Shown one piece after another: positions 26,528 through 35,977 of a stretch of 64,000 nucleotides of DNA. This DNA comes from Chondrinema litorale (GTDB taxonomy: Bacteria; Bacteroidota; Bacteroidia; Cytophagales; Flammeovirgaceae), in the NCBI RefSeq assembly GCF_026250525.1, contig NZ_CP111057.1, forward strand, positions 62,001 through 126,000, given 5' to 3'. The position numbers and the translations under genes were made by a program. Under the pieces are notes generated by a model. It was not told where the DNA came from. It was given only the letters and a program-made list of their open reading frames with translations, and did not search any database. Position 1 is the stretch's first letter. Each line of letters begins with the position of its first letter.

Positions 26528-29500
26528 TTAAAAGTTAACATTTACACCCATTAGGTAAGTCCTAGCACGAGGATAGAATCCAAGGTCAACACCAGAAGAT
26601 CCATTTTCCAAACCATAACCCACTTCTGGATCCATACCATCGTATTTGGTGAAAGTGAAAGCGTTTTTCACTGAAGCATACAGACGGAGTCTGCTGATAA
26701 ATTCTTTTTGAATCAAGTTGCTGAAGTCATATCCTAATGTGATGTTGTTAATTCTGAAGAAATCACCGTCTTTCACGAAGATATCAGAGAACTGGTAGTT
26801 TACATTTGTCTCTGTTACTCTTGGTATTGTGTTAGAAGTTCCCTCTCCATGCCATCTGTTCAAGATTTCTTTAGTATAGTTAGAGTAACCGTTTGCGTGG
26901 TTTCTGTAAGACTGTACTATTTGATTACCAGCTACACCATAAGTTTGTACTGAGAAATCGAAGTTTTTATAGTTAAAACCAAAGTTTACACTGAAAGTAT
27001 AATCTGGGTTTGGATCACCTACATTCACTTTATCAGAATCGTTAATTACACCATCACCATTTTGATCTACATATCTTAAATCACCAGGCTTAGCATTTGG
27101 CTGAATTACAGTACCTTCTCCATTGGTATAAGTGTTTACTTCGTCTTCGTTTTGGAAGATACCAGCAGTTTCCCATCCCCAGAAGTAACCGATTGGATAA
27201 CCAGATCTAGCTTTGTGGTAGAATACACCTGCGTTGTCGTACAACATGTTTTGTAAACCAGGAACAATTTCTCCTTCAGTTGGTACATCTGTTACCTCAT
27301 TGCTGTTTTTAGTTACGTTTACCGCCACATTGTAAGAAAAATCGCCTTTATCTTCTTGCCAGATAAGTCCTAATTCAACCCCTTGGTTAATTACATTACC
27401 ACCGTTAAAATATGGAGGCTCAGTACCTGTAGTAGCATATGAAGGAGCTACTAGTAACCAGTCTTTTGTAGATTTTCTATACCAGTCGATGGTTGCGTTT
27501 AATTTACCATCTAAGAATCTTGCGTCTAAACCAATATCTGTTTGCTCTGAAGTTTCCCATTTGATGTCTTCATTAGCCAAACGACTTAAGTAAGAACCGA
27601 TAGCATTACCAGATGCATTGAAATCTTCTGAACCAAAGTAGTAGTTGGCATCTACACTAATTGGTGCAAGGTATTGCCATGCTTCAATTTTTTGGCTACC
27701 TACTTGACCCCAGCTAGCTCTTAATTTAAGGTAAGAGATCCAGTCTGGCATTCCATCAAACATCTCCTCATTAGAAATTACCCAACCTGCTGATAATGAA
27801 GGAAAGTAACCCCATCTGTTGTTCTTAGCAAATTTAGATGAACCATCTGCTCTGAAAGTTGCATTTAACAAGTACTTCTCATCGAAGTTATAGTTGATTC
27901 TTCCGAAGTAAGAAAGTCTCATTTCTTCATCTATAGGCGCACCATCAAATGAAATTCTTGTAAAATCTTGGTTTGTAGTATTTCCTATATAAGCATGATC
28001 TAAATCTGAAGTAATTAAATCTGCATTTGTTACACTTAAATAACTTCCTTTATACTCGTATGATGTCATACCCGCCATTGCACTAAAGTTGTGCTTATCT
28101 CCTAATGTAATATCATACTGTGCAAAGTTATCCCACGTCCAAGACATATTATCTGACATATACTGACTTGCCTGATCGTACAATCTAAATGCGTAGATAG
28201 ACAATTCGTATTCTGGAGAGTAAGAGCGAGTTTTGTTTGTAGAATAGTCGATACCGAAACGAGTAGTGAATTTCAGGTTTTTAATAGGATTAACTTCCAA
28301 GTAAACATTACCCAATAATTTTTGAGTTTTGTTTTCTCCTTGGTTGTTGTAAACCATAGAAGCATATGGGTTGCTTTCTCCTGTAAACCATGGATCCCAA
28401 GTTTGACCATCATTATATAAAACACCACTTACGTTGTTAAGGAAGTTACCTTCATCGTCGTACATTGGTAATAGTGGGCTAGTGTTAAAGGCACCTCTAA
28501 AAGAGTTGTTGTACTGGTTACCCACACTAATTCCGTTTCTGTCTATATAAGAGAAAGTTAAGTGTTGCCCTACTTTAATAATATCTTTGTAAAGTTTATG
28601 ATCTGAGTTAATTCTGAACGATGTTCTGTTATACTCAGAAAGGTCTGGACCACCAACAATACCTTCTTCACCTGTGTATGATAAAGACATAGAATAAGTT
28701 GATTTTGCGCTACCACCATTCATACCCAACACATAGTTTTGAGTAACAGGGCTATCGTAAATCATCTCATTAATCCAGTCTGTACCTTCTCCTAAAGCAC
28801 CAATTTCATCTTGAGTAAAGTAAGGAGCTTTGCCAGAGTTAATCGCTGCTTCATTCATAATTACAGCGTACTCCGTTGCATTAAGCATTGAGATTTGTCT
28901 TGCGGGCTCCATTATACCATAATATGCGTCGAAAGAAATGTTTGTCTTTCCTTCAGAACCAGTTTTGGTAGTGATAAGAACCACACCGTTTGCTGCTTGT
29001 GAACCGTAGATTGCAGCAGATGCCGCATCTTTTAACACGTCTATGCTTTGTATATCTGCACTGTTCAGATAAGAAATATCACCGGTTTGTACACCATCTA
29101 CTATATATAGAGGGCCAGAATCACCGATTGTACCAACACCACGAATGTTTATCTTCATGCTCTCACCCGGCTGACCAGAAGTGTTTGTAATTGTAACACC
29201 GGCTGTCTGCCCTTGTAAACCATCAAGCACACCTGTTGTAGCTCTGTTGGCAATGTCGTCACCTTTTACCTGAACTGCTGCACCTGTTACCAGTTTCTTT
29301 TTCTGCTCACCGTATCCAACAACTACAATCTCTTCCAACTGCTCAATATCTTCGTCTAGCGCAATTTCGAAGTTTGTTTGCGATCCAACTTGTATTTCTT
29401 TAGGAATATATCCTATATAAGAAACAACTAATACATCGCTTTCGCTGGCTTGAATACTGAACTCACCTTCAAAGTTTGTAGTGGATCCTGTGTTAGTGCC

Positions 29501-29686
29501 TTTTATTAATACCGTGGCTCCTGGTAAAGGCATTTGATCTGAATTAGAGGACACAACTCCTGTAATTGTTTGTGGAGTTTGACCGTAAGTGGCTGTTCCT
29601 ATTAGTAACAATAAGAAAAGACTTGCTGGAAATAACGAAATCCACTTTGAGTAGTGTTTGTCCGGATTCCGCCTTCTCATTTTCAT
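26528..29686 (-). CDS. SusC/RagA-family TonB-dependent transporter (xyloglucan locus)
   Basis: An outer-membrane transporter of about 1052 residues. After the signal peptide come a carboxypeptidase-regulatory-like domain (ITGVVSSNSDQMPLPGATVLIKG), a TonB box region (LEEIVVVGYG), a plug domain and a 22-strand barrel ending in a terminal aromatic residue. There is no STN domain, in keeping with control by an HTCS rather than by sigma/FecR. The frame opens at 29731, but the promoter-like box at 29748-29755 would leave almost no leader. I therefore start at 29686, where MKMRRRNP opens a normal basic signal sequence. It heads the xyloglucan operon. Confidence 0.95.
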   Translation of the reverse strand: MKMRRRNPDKHYSKWISLFPASLFLLLLIGTATYGQTPQTITGVVSSNSDQMPLPGATVLIKGTNTGSTTNFEGEFSIQASESDVLVVSYIGYIPKEIQVGSQTNFEIALDEDIEQLEEIVVVGYGEQKKKLVTGAAVQVKGDDIANRATTGVLDGLQGQTAGVTITNTSGQPGESMKINIRGVGTIGDSGPLYIVDGVQTGDISYLNSADIQSIDVLKDAASAAIYGSQAANGVVLITTKTGSEGKTNISFDAYYGIMEPARQISMLNATEYAVIMNEAAINSGKAPYFTQDEIGALGEGTDWINEMIYDSPVTQNYVLGMNGGSAKSTYSMSLSYTGEEGIVGGPDLSEYNRTSFRINSDHKLYKDIIKVGQHLTFSYIDRNGISVGNQYNNSFRGAFNTSPLLPMYDDEGNFLNNVSGVLYNDGQTWDPWFTGESNPYASMVYNNQGENKTQKLLGNVYLEVNPIKNLKFTTRFGIDYSTNKTRSYSPEYELSIYAFRLYDQASQYMSDNMSWTWDNFAQYDITLGDKHNFSAMAGMTSYEYKGSYLSVTNADLITSDLDHAYIGNTTNQDFTRISFDGAPIDEEMRLSYFGRINYNFDEKYLLNATFRADGSSKFAKNNRWGYFPSLSAGWVISNEEMFDGMPDWISYLKLRASWGQVGSQKIEAWQYLAPISVDANYYFGSEDFNASGNAIGSYLSRLANEDIKWETSEQTDIGLDARFLDGKLNATIDWYRKSTKDWLLVAPSYATTGTEPPYFNGGNVINQGVELGLIWQEDKGDFSYNVAVNVTKNSNEVTDVPTEGEIVPGLQNMLYDNAGVFYHKARSGYPIGYFWGWETAGIFQNEDEVNTYTNGEGTVIQPNAKPGDLRYVDQNGDGVINDSDKVNVGDPNPDYTFSVNFGFNYKNFDFSVQTYGVAGNQIVQSYRNHANGYSNYTKEILNRWHGEGTSNTIPRVTETNVNYQFSDIFVKDGDFFRINNITLGYDFSNLIQKEFISRLRLYASVKNAFTFTKYDGMDPEVGYGLENGSSGVDLGFYPRARTYLMGVNVNF

Positions 29687-30232
29687 GCTTTCATTTTCAT
29701 TATGCATTTTTTGTAGATTTTTGAAGAACAATAATTAATGTGTTCTCCAAAGTTATCTCTACTATAAAATATGCTAATGAAGATTTGTTAATGAAACATG
29801 TCAAAATGATAACACTACTTGTTGGAATGTTTATAATTAGTGTATCATTTGATAATAACAGGTGATATAATTTGAAATACAAGTACCTAATTGCAATATT
29901 TTTTGCAATCAAAAAGGTTAAAAATTGCTAAAATCGTAACTTATAGGAACATTTCCTGAAATTTCATATAAAAGTAACATTGCGCCTGTTTTCCATCATT
30001 TTAGTTTACATAAAGCCCCCCATTCATCGCTAAAAATTCCGCTTTCAGGTTGTTGTTTTCACTTCAAAATAGACTTAAAAAGATAAAGTTGCTGCTAAAT
30101 TCTAATTTCCGTTTACGCAATGTTGGCAACCTTGAAATTAATCCATTAAAAAAGTTTTAATTTTTTCTAATATTCTTGATGACCTTTTAAAAACACTTGC
30201 GATACAGAGGTAAACCATTGAAAAAATTTATC
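29687..30232. other. Divergent intergenic region between the SusC and Q/N-rich protein genes
   Basis: This 546-base AT-rich gap holds the promoters of both divergent genes. I see one good promoter box (29748-29755) and a small inverted repeat, ATTGCAA with TTGCAAT, at 29890-29909. The binding site of the HTCS is expected here but cannot be named by eye. No small gene with support was found. Confidence 0.5.
29748..29755 (-). promoter_or_regulatory. Bacteroidota-type -7 box upstream of SusC
   Basis: On the minus strand the bases read TAACTTTG, an exact match to the TAnnTTTG box of the main Bacteroidota sigma factor, about 62 bases upstream of the chosen SusC start. I do not see a good -33 TTTG at normal spacing. 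This would fit a promoter that depends on the HTCS activator. Confidence 0.5.
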
Positions 30233-31273
30233 ATGAAACTTTCAATAATTGTATCGCTTATGTCACTTATATATTTCTCAGCAATTGGGCAAACTACCCA
30301 ACAAGTAAATGCACAATACGGTAATTATGGAGCTTACAATTCTCAAAATTATTCGAATGGAAATAACAACTTGGTAACCCTTACCAGAAATTCACCAAAA
30401 ACAGGCCAACCAATGGAATACTGGCAAGTGCCAACAGATTGGAAAATGACACCTCAAGGTTTTGAAGCGCCAGGTGTAACAATTAGAAATTATCCAATGA
30501 GAATATTTACAGAGATGCAAAGAAATTTAACTTCTGTAGATCAAGCGATACAAGAAGATATTTATCCTTATCTACAACAACAGGGCGCAAAAGTGGTAAA
30601 TGTTTTCGATGCACCAGAAATTACCAATTGCGATAGAAAAATTAAATCGATGTACTGGCAATGGGGACAAACCCAAGACCAAATGGCTACCAGAGTAATT
30701 GAAATTAAAGAAGCCAATGGCAACCCGGGCTTAATTGTGATACATTATATTGCTTCATACTCGGGTTATGGTAGTACTTTCTTCTATTATTTAAATGGTA
30801 TGGAAGCGACTCCTGCTGCATATGAAAAAGCCAAGAAGGATTATTTGTATGCGCTGGCTACCATGCAAGTAAATCAACAGTATGTAGCTCAATCTAATCA
30901 GCAAAACCAAAACCAGAGTCAGGCTAGCTGGAATGCACATAATGCCAGAATGAGCCAAAACCAAAAGAATTTTGAAGCGCATAACCAGTATATGCAACAA
31001 ACCAATAATGAGATAAACCAAATAATAAATGATGGATACAACACTAGAAATCAGATATCTGATAATATGCATCAAAACACCATTAATACAATAAGAGAAG
31101 AACAAACGATGTACGACCCTTACAGCGGGACAAATATAAATGTACAGTCTGGTTACAAATACTACTACATCAACAGTTTTGGACAGTATTTTGGTACAAA
31201 CGATGAGTTTTACAAGCCTAACGCAGACCCTAACATAAACAATGTAGAGTGGAAGCCACTTAAACAAAATTGA
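30233..31273 (+). CDS. Secreted Q/N-rich protein of unknown function
   Basis: A product of about 346 residues with a signal peptide (MKLSIIVSLMSLIYFSAIGQ); the longer frame from 30197 is disfavoured because the signal starts at the inner ATG. A folded part (residues about 40-210) contains YWQVPTDWKMTPQGFEAPG and FDAPEITNCDRKIKSMYWQW. From about 220 to 290 it is a low-complexity stretch rich in Q, N, H and M (SQASWNAHNARMSQNQKNFE). The end is Tyr-rich (SGYKYYYINSFGQYFG), resembling small domains found at the ends of other Bacteroidota secreted proteins. No known family was recognised. It lies upstream of the sigma/CHAT triad, but a hairpin separates them. Confidence 0.7.
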   Translation: MKLSIIVSLMSLIYFSAIGQTTQQVNAQYGNYGAYNSQNYSNGNNNLVTLTRNSPKTGQPMEYWQVPTDWKMTPQGFEAPGVTIRNYPMRIFTEMQRNLTSVDQAIQEDIYPYLQQQGAKVVNVFDAPEITNCDRKIKSMYWQWGQTQDQMATRVIEIKEANGNPGLIVIHYIASYSGYGSTFFYYLNGMEATPAAYEKAKKDYLYALATMQVNQQYVAQSNQQNQNQSQASWNAHNARMSQNQKNFEAHNQYMQQTNNEINQIINDGYNTRNQISDNMHQNTINTIREEQTMYDPYSGTNINVQSGYKYYYINSFGQYFGTNDEFYKPNADPNINNVEWKPLKQN

Positions 31274-31327
31274 GATCGGAGAATCCAATCAATACCGTTC
31301 CTGGGTGGAACATTGCTTAGTGTAATA

Positions 31328-31350
31328 CTCTCCCGCTATTTGTGGGAGAG
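31328..31350 (+). terminator. Hairpin after the Q/N-rich protein gene
   Basis: CTCTCCC (31328-31334) pairs perfectly with GGGAGAG (31344-31350) around a 9-base loop, followed by ACATTTTGG. The T run is short, but its place 55 bases after the stop and before the next operon suits a terminator. Confidence 0.55.
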
Positions 31351-31420
31351 ACATTTTGGATATTTGATACTGTAAAACTATATTAGGGTATAACAAATCT
31401 ACCCACATAAGTTTTACGCT

Positions 31421-31969
31421 GTGACCGATCAGGAAATATTTGATGGTATCGCACAAAAAGACAACAATACCTTTTTATTTCTATATCAGCAACACAAAGA
31501 TATGATCATTAACATGGTTAAAAAAAATAATGGAACCAGTGATGATGCGCTTGATATATTTCAAGAAGGAGTAATTGTTCTTTGGGCAAACATAAGAGAG
31601 GGCAAATTTAAAATAAGGGAAAACGCCCGAATTGGCTCATATCTTTATGCCTTGTGCAAAAACATTTGGATTAGTAAATTAAGAAAGAATAAGCATACGG
31701 AACCTTTTGATAACAACCTGCAAATGGATTTGAGCGATGATGTAGAAGAAATGGAAGAAGCTTATGTACAAATAAATAAACTGGAAAAACTTTTGGGTAA
31801 TCTAGGCGAAAACTGCCAAAAACTACTTAACTTGTTTTACTACCAAAAGGCTTCATTGAAAGAGATTGCAGAACAAATGGGGATTACAGAAAAAACGGCA
31901 AAAAATAACAAATACCGTTGTATGCAAAACCTTAGAACCATTTATAACAAAGAAAATCCGGAAGTATGA
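31421..31969 (+). CDS. Sigma-70 family (ECF-like) RNA polymerase sigma factor of the CHAT triad
   Basis: A 182-residue sigma factor. Region 2 spans residues 15-90 (YQQHKDMIINMVKKN, DDALDIFQEGVIVLWANI, IGSYLYALCKNIWISKLRK). Region 4 lies at 115-175 (LEKLLGNLGENCQKLLNLFYY, SLKEIAEQMGITEKTAKNNKYRCMQNLR). The start is a GTG at 31421; the first ATG would remove the first helix of region 2. Its stop overlaps the ATG of the next gene by four bases (ATGA). The linked genes suggest it is held or released by the membrane protein encoded next. Confidence 0.9.
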   Translation: MTDQEIFDGIAQKDNNTFLFLYQQHKDMIINMVKKNNGTSDDALDIFQEGVIVLWANIREGKFKIRENARIGSYLYALCKNIWISKLRKNKHTEPFDNNLQMDLSDDVEEMEEAYVQINKLEKLLGNLGENCQKLLNLFYYQKASLKEIAEQMGITEKTAKNNKYRCMQNLRTIYNKENPEV

Positions 31970-32724
31970 AGACAGAACTAATTGCGCTAATAGAAGCCTT
32001 TCTGGATGGAGAAATAAACTTTGAAACACTTGAACAAAAAGCACAAGAGTTGGAAGTGGAAAAAACTTCCTTGCAAGAAAATATTGAATGGGTAAAAAAT
32101 GCCCGCTTAGCCATTGAAGCCGATGGTTTAAGAAAACAACTTAAAAGTACACTAGCAACATTAGAACTAGAGCGAGAGCAAACTGCCGCAAAAACAAAAG
32201 TAGTAAACATGACTGTAAGCAAATGGAAATGGACAAGCGCTGCCGCTGCGATTATCGTGTTTTTGCTCGCTTATTGGGGAATGAATCTAGAAACTGAGCC
32301 AGAACTATATGCAAAGTATGAATATCTTGATCCGGGTTTACCGGTTTTAATGAGCCAGTCAGACGATCATCTTTTATACGATGCGCTCACTTATTACAGC
32401 GAAGGCAATTACGAAGTAGCAGAAGAAAAGCTACTAAACATCCAAGGTAAATATGCAGAAAACGATACACTAAATTATTACTTAGGTGCTAGTCAGCTCT
32501 ACTTAGGCAAAACTGTAAATGCTAATCACTCATTGGGGAAAGTGCTAGCGAAGACCGACTCTAAATATAAAGACAGTGCAGAGTGGCTTTCAGTGTTGGC
32601 TGAGTTAAAAGATGAAAACACAGCAGAAGCAGTAGAGAAGTTAAAAGTAATTCTAGCAAACGAAAACCATAAGTTTATTGAAGAGGCACGCTCTTTACAG
32701 AGTGACTTAAACAAGCAGAAATGA
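31966..32724 (+). CDS. Single-span membrane protein with helical cytoplasmic and TPR-like periplasmic parts, putative anti-sigma factor
   Basis: A 252-residue protein. Residues 1-85 are cytoplasmic and helical (MKTELIALIEAFLDGEINFE, then a coiled coil). One membrane span is at 89-106 (WTSAAAAIIVFLLAYWGM). The periplasmic remainder has TPR-like helices (LLYDALTYYSEGNYEVAEEKL, NYYLGASQLYLGKTVNANHSL). It overlaps both neighbours by four bases, between a sigma factor and a CHAT protease. By position and topology it is the obvious anti-sigma factor or membrane tether, though it has no recognisable zinc-binding anti-sigma motif. That role is inference. Confidence 0.75.
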   Translation: MKTELIALIEAFLDGEINFETLEQKAQELEVEKTSLQENIEWVKNARLAIEADGLRKQLKSTLATLELEREQTAAKTKVVNMTVSKWKWTSAAAAIIVFLLAYWGMNLETEPELYAKYEYLDPGLPVLMSQSDDHLLYDALTYYSEGNYEVAEEKLLNIQGKYAENDTLNYYLGASQLYLGKTVNANHSLGKVLAKTDSKYKDSAEWLSVLAELKDENTAEAVEKLKVILANENHKFIEEARSLQSDLNKQK

Positions 32725-35700
32725 AACTGAGCATAAGTACACTTAAACGTTTACTGGCTAAATACACAAGTAGTATATTATTGGTATTGCTTGCTACAAC
32801 CGCCTATGCTCAAACAGGTGATACAAATATTGATAAGGCAAAAAAACATTATCAACACGACGAGACTGATTCTGCTAACTTTTACTACCAAAAAGCTTTT
32901 CAGAATGATGATTCAGGCATAAAACTACAAGCGATTTCTGGTATGATTAAAGTTGCTATTCTGCGTGCAAAAATGGATGAAGCTGATTCTTTGGTGCAAA
33001 TTGGAGATCACATCATCCTACAAAATCCGAATACTGAATTAGAAGCGGTTCTGAATTTTAAAACTGCCAAAGGAGAATTTTATCGGAAAAACTCAGAGTT
33101 CGAAAAATCCCTTGCTTTGCAGTTAGAAGTGGTAAAGCAGTGCCAAGCACTATATTCAGACAATAAGAAATCTCCTTATTCAAATGCTTATGCAGATGCA
33201 CTGCTGTATACGGCACTTTCTTTTGAGCGCTTGGGCAAATACGATTCGAGTGTTTATTATGTAGATAAAGCTTACAATGCATTTAAAGAAATAATTGATA
33301 CTACTTCGGTTAAGTTTGCTGAGATATATAATAGCATGGGGGTTTGTTATTACAGAGCAAACAGATATGCAGAAGCAAAAACTTTTTACACCAAATCTGG
33401 AGAGATTGCCAAAGAGCAACTTGGCCCCTTCTCTAGCGATTTGGCAATTTGCTATCATAATTTAGCCAATATTTCCCGCGCAGAAGAAAACTATGAACAA
33501 GGCATAGACTATAGTAACAAAGCACTCAACATTTACAAAAAGCTAGATGATGAAGCCGGAGCCTCAGGTTGCTACTATTCATTAGGAGTTTACCATTATT
33601 TTCTGGGCGATTATGGTAGAACTAAAGATTACATGGAGCTTTGCATCGCCATTAGAGAGCGCATTTATGATAAAAACCACTATTCTCTTATTGGGCCTTA
33701 TGAGGTGTTAGGAATCGCCTACGAAGAATCTGGCAACTACGAAAAAACCCTGTACAACCTTAAAAAAGTAAGAAGTAACATCTACAAAAACTTTGGAGAA
33801 GATGGCATTGAAGCTGGTTACAATTACGAAAACACAGCCATTTGTTATAAGGTAATTGGTGAGCTAGATTCTGCCCAACATCACATAAAATTGGCAAATA
33901 CCATTTTGAGCAAGCGACTACCAGCAATTAACTATGCGCTAGCTACTAATCATTTTAATTATGCAAGCATTGCCTACCTCACTGGCGATCTACAAACTGC
34001 CCGAACTAAACTTGAACAGTGTATGCATATTTATCAGCAATTGGGGTTCACTAGCTCTACAGAATATGCGCAATGCTATGGAAATTTAGGGCTAATAGAT
34101 GCAGAAGAAAAGAATTGGGACGAAGGTGAAAAGATGTTTGAGCTAGCACTCGATATTATCAGTCTAGATAAAGAGTCAGCAAAAACTAGCGATAGTTTTA
34201 AAATGGTGCCCAATGCGCTGTGGGTGATTAATGAATACATGAACTTTCTCTACAGAAAATATGAGGATTTAAAAGAGGCAAAAATTCTGAACGAGTTTAA
34301 CCACTATGCAGAGATTTATCTGGATATGTCTGATAAGTTTAGAAAGCAGTTTAATGATGCTTACACCAAAAGTGTTTTGATAAAAGACAATGCTGAAGTT
34401 TACGACAGAAATATTGGCATCTATAATAAACTCTATGCACAAACAGGTGAGCAAGCATACTTGAAAGCAGCTTACAATTTTTCTGAATACGGAAGAACCT
34501 CCCTCTTAAGAGACATACAAGACAGTAAGATAAATACTTATGCTGGTGTACCCGATTCTGTTTTGCAAAAAGAAGCGACACTACAGCAACAAATCAATAT
34601 TTTGAATCAAGAGCTGTTGAATAAGCCTGATGATGTGCAGACGAAAAAAGATTTATTGGCTAGCAAAGAAGCATTAAACAAGTACATCGAAGAACTGAAA
34701 TACAATTACCCAAAGTACCACGAGCTCAAGTTTAATTCAAGCATCCATTCTATAGAAGAGATTCAATCTTTTATTACAAAAGAGGAAAACTTGATTGAGT
34801 TTATGCAAGATGATACCGCTTACTACGCGCTCATCATCAAAGCAGATTTTACAGATTTAAAACATTTGGGAAACAGAAATCAAATAAACCAACTTGTTAG
34901 CGAATGGAAAAATGCTTTGGTAACTCGCAACGATGCAGCAGTATTGGAAAAAGGCTATGTACTCTATCAAAAACTTTGGCAACCATTCGAAACAGAGCTT
35001 ACTGGCAAGCATATTACTTTAATACCTACTGGCCCGCTGTTTTACCTCAACTTCGAAACGTTTAGCAGCAATCTTTCTACAAACACATACCTTATATATA
35101 AGTATAATATTTCCTATGCGCTTTCATTCAATGTGCTTTTTTCTGAGCATCAAACTACAACACAAAATACTTTGCTCACAGTTACTCCCGGCTTCGAAGA
35201 AGAAATAAAGCGCCAATACCAAAATCAACTTGATACGATTGAAAATCCTGATAGGGAGTTTTTGCAAACAGTAAGGCAACCTTGGTCTTTAAAACTGGCA
35301 AATAGTTTAAAAGACGAATATGTAAATGAGGCATTTATAGGCAGTGAGGCCACTGAGGCAAATATTAAATCGAACATTCAACATGGAAATATCCTTTACT
35401 TTGGTACACATGCCATTGCAGATGCTGATGATCCGCTTCGCTCTAAACTAGTGCTAGCCAAAGAAATTGGCAACCAAAAAGAAGATGGTTATTTGCATGC
35501 CTACGAGCTATTTGGATTGCCACTACAAGCGGAGTTGGCTATTTTAAATGCTTGCGAAAGTGGTTTGGGAAATTTGCAAAAAGGTGAAGGAATGATCTCA
35601 CTCGCTTACAGTATACACTATGCGGGCTGCCCTAGCACGATGATGTCGCTTTGGAAAGTAGATGAGAAAACTAATACGCAGATTACAAGCATGATGCTCA

Positions 35701-35975
35701 CTTATTTATCCAGAGGATTATCTAAGAGTGAAGCCCTGAGACATGCTAAACTTGACTATTTAAAATCTGCGGGAACAGAGCTTAAAAATCCATTTTACTG
35801 GGGTGGCATGGTGCTAATGGGAAACGATGGCAAAGTACAGCTAGAAAGCAAAAAACCTTGGTGGACTTCGCTCATCATAATCGGTTTTATCATCCTCATT
35901 GTTCTTTATTATTTCATTTTAAAGAAGAAAAACAAAGCACTCACTATAGCAAATCGACAAAATATGAGCTATTAA
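32721..35975 (+). CDS. Exported TPR-CHAT protein (caspase-like protease) with C-terminal membrane anchor
   Basis: A 1084-residue protein with a signal peptide (to about residue 31, ending AYAQ). About ten TPR repeats fill 35-490 (for example FAEIYNSMGVCYYRANRYAEAK). A helical linker follows, then a CHAT domain at about 730-1040. The predicted catalytic dyad is H897 in FGTHAIADADD and C945 in ILNACESGLGNL. A membrane span (LIIIGFIILIVLYYFIL) and a short basic tail end the protein. The CHAT domain should therefore act in the periplasm, anchored to the inner membrane. CHAT is the clan CD (caspase-like) family known from gasdermin-activating and type III-E CRISPR-associated (Craspase) proteases. 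The partner or substrate here is most likely the product of the preceding gene. Confidence 0.88.
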   Translation: MKLSISTLKRLLAKYTSSILLVLLATTAYAQTGDTNIDKAKKHYQHDETDSANFYYQKAFQNDDSGIKLQAISGMIKVAILRAKMDEADSLVQIGDHIILQNPNTELEAVLNFKTAKGEFYRKNSEFEKSLALQLEVVKQCQALYSDNKKSPYSNAYADALLYTALSFERLGKYDSSVYYVDKAYNAFKEIIDTTSVKFAEIYNSMGVCYYRANRYAEAKTFYTKSGEIAKEQLGPFSSDLAICYHNLANISRAEENYEQGIDYSNKALNIYKKLDDEAGASGCYYSLGVYHYFLGDYGRTKDYMELCIAIRERIYDKNHYSLIGPYEVLGIAYEESGNYEKTLYNLKKVRSNIYKNFGEDGIEAGYNYENTAICYKVIGELDSAQHHIKLANTILSKRLPAINYALATNHFNYASIAYLTGDLQTARTKLEQCMHIYQQLGFTSSTEYAQCYGNLGLIDAEEKNWDEGEKMFELALDIISLDKESAKTSDSFKMVPNALWVINEYMNFLYRKYEDLKEAKILNEFNHYAEIYLDMSDKFRKQFNDAYTKSVLIKDNAEVYDRNIGIYNKLYAQTGEQAYLKAAYNFSEYGRTSLLRDIQDSKINTYAGVPDSVLQKEATLQQQINILNQELLNKPDDVQTKKDLLASKEALNKYIEELKYNYPKYHELKFNSSIHSIEEIQSFITKEENLIEFMQDDTAYYALIIKADFTDLKHLGNRNQINQLVSEWKNALVTRNDAAVLEKGYVLYQKLWQPFETELTGKHITLIPTGPLFYLNFETFSSNLSTNTYLIYKYNISYALSFNVLFSEHQTTTQNTLLTVTPGFEEEIKRQYQNQLDTIENPDREFLQTVRQPWSLKLANSLKDEYVNEAFIGSEATEANIKSNIQHGNILYFGTHAIADADDPLRSKLVLAKEIGNQKEDGYLHAYELFGLPLQAELAILNACESGLGNLQKGEGMISLAYSIHYAGCPSTMMSLWKVDEKTNTQITSMMLTYLSRGLSKSEALRHAKLDYLKSAGTELKNPFYWGGMVLMGNDGKVQLESKKPWWTSLIIIGFIILIVLYYFILKKKNKALTIANRQNMSY

Positions 35976-35977
35976 TT

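Noticed and set aside
29890..29909. Small inverted repeat ATTGCAA/TTGCAAT as the HTCS binding site
   Set aside because: Seven bases in AT-rich DNA are expected by chance, and HTCS sites are usually direct repeats.
30791..31288. A 165-residue open frame on the minus strand opposite the Q/N-rich protein gene
   Set aside because: It lies within a better supported gene, is made of hydrophobic and V/C/I-rich antisense codons, and has no start context or family pattern.
31421..35975. Reading the CHAT triad as a CRISPR- or gasdermin-linked defence system
   Set aside because: No gasdermin-like, Cas7-11-like or nuclease gene is nearby, and the CHAT protein has a signal peptide. A defence role stays possible but has no direct support.
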